From an uncultured Anaplasmataceae bacterium (GTDB taxonomy: Bacteria > Pseudomonadota > Alphaproteobacteria > Rickettsiales > CAIPFW01), in assembly GCA_903864455.1 (NCBI GenBank), contig CAIPFW010000048.1, positions 1-7,189 on the forward strand: DNA of 7,189 bases. Direction: 5' to 3'. Each line of letters opens with the position of its first letter. Position 1 is the stretch's first letter. Position numbers and translations under genes: made by a program. Below are positions 7,128-7,189 of the stretch, in pieces. The notes below the pieces were generated by a model. The model saw nothing but the letters and a program-made list of their open reading frames with translations, had not been told where the DNA came from and searched no databases.

Positions 7128-7189
7128 ATTTCCCCTTAAATAAAAAATCCCATCAAACCATCATATTTGTTTCTCAAGAATTACTTTTA

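Larger units (their letters stand above)
6937..7143 (+). pseudogene. Protein-like reading frame with one internal stop (decayed gene or dispersed repeat)
   Basis: From an ATG at 6937 a frame runs 31 codons to a TAA (7030-7032), then stays open for another 36 codons to a TAA at 7141-7143. It includes LSFPTESQLNLKLIIAELL before the stop, and PQVDEVKSINPIKGIPL and YIKPIAF after it. The minus strand is also suggestive: a 22-codon ORF (7029-7097) begins MRKTFRGIPLMGF, and another frame encodes FDFVYLRLAQELSYDELQI before a stop. The coding strand is therefore undecided. Bases 7001-7050 are 25/50 G or C by hand count, clearly richer than the rest of the window, which points to a different origin or to structural constraint. 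The YIKPIAF segment is also encoded at the left end. I do not recognise the family. Confidence 0.3.
7059..7157. repeat. 13-base direct repeat AAATCCCATCAAA
   Basis: AAATCCCATCAAA occurs at 7059-7071 and again at 7145-7157, 86 bases apart and flanking the right 17-base core. The match stops abruptly on both sides. The first copy also provides the left arm of the hairpin at 7060-7077. Confidence 0.5.

Overview
The window is a strongly AT-rich stretch of bacterial chromosome with three intact protein genes. Two very long polytopic membrane proteins of the TrbL/VirB6 family lie on the plus strand, and ispH (lytB) lies convergently on the minus strand. Tandem VirB6 paralogues of 850-1000 residues with large non-membrane extensions are a hallmark of the Rickettsiales vir homologue (rvh) type IV secretion system. 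IspH is absent from Rickettsia itself but present in Anaplasmataceae and Midichloriaceae-type relatives. The best guess is therefore an obligate intracellular alphaproteobacterium of Rickettsiales outside the genus Rickettsia. This is inferred from gene content and base composition, not from a marker gene.

Layout. Positions 1-168 hold no complete gene. They carry an open but unrecognised minus-strand frame that leaves the window, and a 17-base repeat core at 120-136. Positions 169-353 are an AT-rich leader with short palindromes and a plausible promoter. The first VirB6-like gene (354-2912) has a Sec signal peptide. It overlaps by 4 bases (ATGA) the second (2909-5851), which begins with a lipoprotein-like signal and has an extracytoplasmic region of roughly 590 residues before its membrane core. 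The pair is almost certainly co-transcribed and translationally coupled. A 35-base gap with only a weak hairpin separates it from the convergent ispH (5887-6858), which has its own promoter-like sequence just upstream (6884-6913). Positions 6937-7189 hold no intact gene. They carry a locally GC-richer, hairpin-rich stretch that looks like a decayed gene or dispersed repeat, a 13-base direct repeat, and a second exact copy of the 17-base core (7111-7127) in opposite orientation.

How the genes work together. The two VirB6-like proteins are expected to be inner-membrane channel or scaffold subunits of a type IV secretion apparatus, with large domains exposed in the periplasm or beyond. No virB3, virB4 or other vir gene is visible next to them, so the pair seems detached from the usual virB3-virB4-virB6 block. 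ispH is an unrelated housekeeping gene of isoprenoid synthesis. The most notable points are the LecA-like calcium-lectin signature in the second VirB6-like protein, its apparent lipidation, and the inverted 17-base repeats bracketing the three genes.
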